In this document: one piece after another, positions 62,951-64,000 of the stretch
How positions within the stretch are numbered: the stretch's first letter is position 1
Layout of the letters: each line of letters starts with the position of its first letter
NCBI GenBank assembly: GCA_017510065.1
Contig: JAFWOB010000055.1
Location: 39,032 to 103,031, forward strand
Direction of reading: 5' to 3'
DNA: 64,000 bases
Source of the DNA: Parasporobacterium sp.
GTDB taxonomy: Bacteria; Bacillota; Clostridia; Lachnospirales; Lachnospiraceae
The notes under the pieces: model-generated
The model's input: only the letters and a program-made list of their open reading frames with translations
Told to the model about the DNA's origin: nothing
Databases searched by the model: none
Made by a program: the position numbers and the translations under genes

Positions 62951-63705
62951 GATACAGCTTCCTCCCGGATCATTTTTTCCGCCAATATACGGATCTGCTT
63001 TGCAAAACTGCAGTCCGGATACGCTTCCATGACCGTCATATTCCGATCCTGTGCCTCCGACACCAGATTTTCTCTCGGAAGATCGGCCAGGATCTTTGTA
63101 TGAAGTTCCTGTGCCAGCTCTTCCACTTTTTTCTGCTCGTCCGGAACATTTCTTCGGTTCAGGATCAGCCCGCCGAGATGGGCATAGCCTCGCTCCCGGA
63201 AATTATCCACTGCCATAGCGATATTGGCTGCCGCATAGATAGACATATTCTCACCGGAAGTTACGATAAATACTTTCTCGGCATACCCTTCCCTGATCGG
63301 CATGGCAAATCCGCCGCAGACGACATCGCCGAGAACATCATACAGAATAAGGTCCGGTTTCAGGATCTCAAAGGCATCTCTTTCTTCCAATGCTTCAAAT
63401 GCAGCCGCGATCCCGCGTCCGGCACAGCCAAGTCCCGGTGTAGGACCTCCTGCTTCCGCGCACAGGATTCCCTTGTATCCCGTAACAAGCAGATCGGAAA
63501 GCTTAGCTCCTGCTCTTTTTTCCCGCAGCACATCCAGCATGGTCGGGATCCTTTTTCCGCCATGCAGGTACAACGTGGAGTCCGCCTTCGGGTCACATCC
63601 GATCTGCATGACTTTCATCCCCATGTCTGCGAAAGCGCAGGACAGTGCCGCACAGGTCGTGGATTTTCCGATTCCGCCTTTTCCATATACCGCAAATCGA
63701 TACAT
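62947..63705 (-). CDS. Nitrogenase-like iron protein (NifH/BchL/CfbC superfamily)
   Basis: A 252-residue ATPase and electron donor of the NifH superfamily. Walker A is GKGGIGKST (8-16), switch I region CDPKADST (37-44), and the bridging [4Fe-4S] ligands are Cys94 in GLGCAGRG, with the NifH-type Arg97, and Cys130 in [11 protein letters not shown] (switch II). It is close in length to NifH but lacks the C-terminal extension. AAGGAG lies nine bases before the ATG. It is the first gene of the operon and would pass electrons to the D/K-like heterotetramer. True nitrogen fixation is unlikely because no nifE, nifN or nifB is seen here. Confidence 0.93.
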   Translation of the reverse strand: MYRFAVYGKGGIGKSTTCAALSCAFADMGMKVMQIGCDPKADSTLYLHGGKRIPTMLDVLREKRAGAKLSDLLVTGYKGILCAEAGGPTPGLGCAGRGIAAAFEALEERDAFEILKPDLILYDVLGDVVCGGFAMPIREGYAEKVFIVTSGENMSIYAAANIAMAVDNFRERGYAHLGGLILNRRNVPDEQKKVEELAQELHTKILADLPRENLVSEAQDRNMTVMEAYPDCSFAKQIRILAEKMIREEAVS

Positions 63706-63725
63706 TTTATTCTCCTTATAAAAAA

Positions 63726-63746
63726 CTGCCGGAAATGATCCGGCAG
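63726..63746 (-). terminator. Intrinsic terminator in the leader of the nitrogenase-like operon
   Basis: On the minus strand CTGCCGG and CCGGCAG form a perfect seven-pair stem with a seven-base loop, followed by TTTTTT and then, within ten bases, the ribosome binding site of the H-like gene. It lies between promoter and gene, so it is an attenuator. The segment CGGATCAT in its rising arm and loop is complementary to ATGATCCG (63807-63814) at the predicted 5' end of the same transcript. Confidence 0.75.
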
Positions 63747-63819
63747 AATAAATTGATACTTCTATCTCATAAACCTGTTTCTTCCTGCTCAGATATTCTT
63801 TGCAGTCGGATCATGGATT

Positions 63820-63848
63820 AGAATAGCAAAACGTTATCCCCTCGTCAA
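63820..63848 (-). promoter_or_regulatory. Candidate promoter of the nitrogenase-like operon
   Basis: On the minus strand TTGACG (63843-63848) and TATTCT (63820-63825) are exactly 17 bases apart. The transcript would start near 63813, giving a leader of about 108 bases that includes the attenuator. Confidence 0.6.
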
Positions 63849-63880
63849 GAAGACGCACAGGATAGTGTAAGTTATTACTC

Positions 63881-63966
63881 GGGTTGAATGCCGCAGACTC
63901 CGGCAAAAAAGATGTGATAAAGAATTCTGTCTGCACTTTACCTCAAATCGATTTCCTTTTCAACCC
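63881..63966. other. Nested inverted repeats upstream of the nitrogenase-like promoter
   Basis: GGGTTGAA (63881-63888) is complementary to TTCAACCC (63959-63966), and inside it GCAGAC (63893-63898) to GTCTGC (63929-63934). This could be a structured RNA from an upstream start site, or protein-binding DNA. I could not match it to a known riboswitch. The rest of 63706-64000 shows only the promoter and attenuator. Confidence 0.4.
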
Positions 63967-64000
63967 AACTCCCGGGTAGCACATCCTCGGCCTGCCTGTC

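Noticed and set aside
57173-63705. The H, D and K-like genes as a true nitrogen-fixing nitrogenase
   Set aside because: Subunits are too short, the cofactor histidine is missing, and no nifE, nifN, nifB or regulatory nif genes are present in the operon.
63881-63966. Molybdenum-cofactor, cobalamin or S-adenosylmethionine riboswitch before the H-like gene
   Set aside because: The conserved core sequences of these classes as I know them could not be found; only nested inverted repeats are visible.
1-64000. CRISPR arrays, insertion sequences, prophage genes, tRNA or rRNA genes
   Set aside because: No regular spaced repeats, transposase or integrase reading frames, phage structural genes or tRNA-like folds with proper anticodon arms were found by eye.

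Overview
The window reads as chromosomal DNA of a low-to-moderate GC Gram-positive anaerobe of the class Clostridia, most likely Lachnospiraceae. This is inferred from gene content and order, not from a search: lepA-hemW, rbgA-ftsY-(M16C peptidase)-era-recO-glyS, rpsO-pnp, ribosomal-protein leaders, strong AGGAGG-type ribosome binding sites, a glmS-class ribozyme, and a TM1266-family protein of the kind linked to iron-only hydrogenases. No rRNA, tRNA, insertion sequence, prophage or CRISPR array was seen.

Layout. Bases 1-3874 (+) hold the end of an unrecognised gene and a two-gene FtsX-type ABC exporter. Bases 4153-28125 are mostly minus-strand housekeeping genes: pnp, rpsO, a CocE-type hydrolase, CarD, a two-component system in a glyS operon, recO, era, an M16C peptidase, ftsY, rbgA, hemW, lepA, argS and a UDPGP-family uridylyltransferase, with rplS alone on plus. 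Bases 28286-30652 (+) carry a UvrD-like helicase and a VanZ-like protein. Bases 30654-42565 (-) carry gltX, asd, a type IIA topoisomerase pair, trpS, folA, metY, a folate-type ECF S component and an FAD protein. Bases 42699-46333 hold an AbiE-like toxin-antitoxin pair, nagB behind a glmS ribozyme, and a divergent sugar isomerase. Bases 46340-52710 hold cyclophilin, Nudix, galK and a sugar symporter, a cell-wall hydrolase and a VanX-like dipeptidase. carAB follows. The last 6.5 kb (57173-63705, minus) is an operon of nitrogenase-like H, D and K proteins, a FecBCD/BtuFCD-type metal or tetrapyrrole ABC importer, and a TM1266-family regulator.

Three things stand out. (1) Four long imperfect hairpins (24-30 bp stems, 13-nt loops) fall into two loop families. 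Stems differ completely, but loops are identical within a family (in opposite orientation), and each stem has one transition mismatch at a fixed distance from the loop. They lie in intergenic DNA, two of them apparently outside any transcript. I do not recognise this as a described element. (2) A glmS ribozyme with nearly all core motifs precedes nagB (GlcN6P deaminase) rather than glmS, which reverses the expected logic unless NagB runs in the biosynthetic direction. (3) The nitrogenase-like operon has a promoter followed by a leader with an intrinsic terminator just before the ribosome binding site and a complementary antiterminator candidate. Its substrate is unknown.
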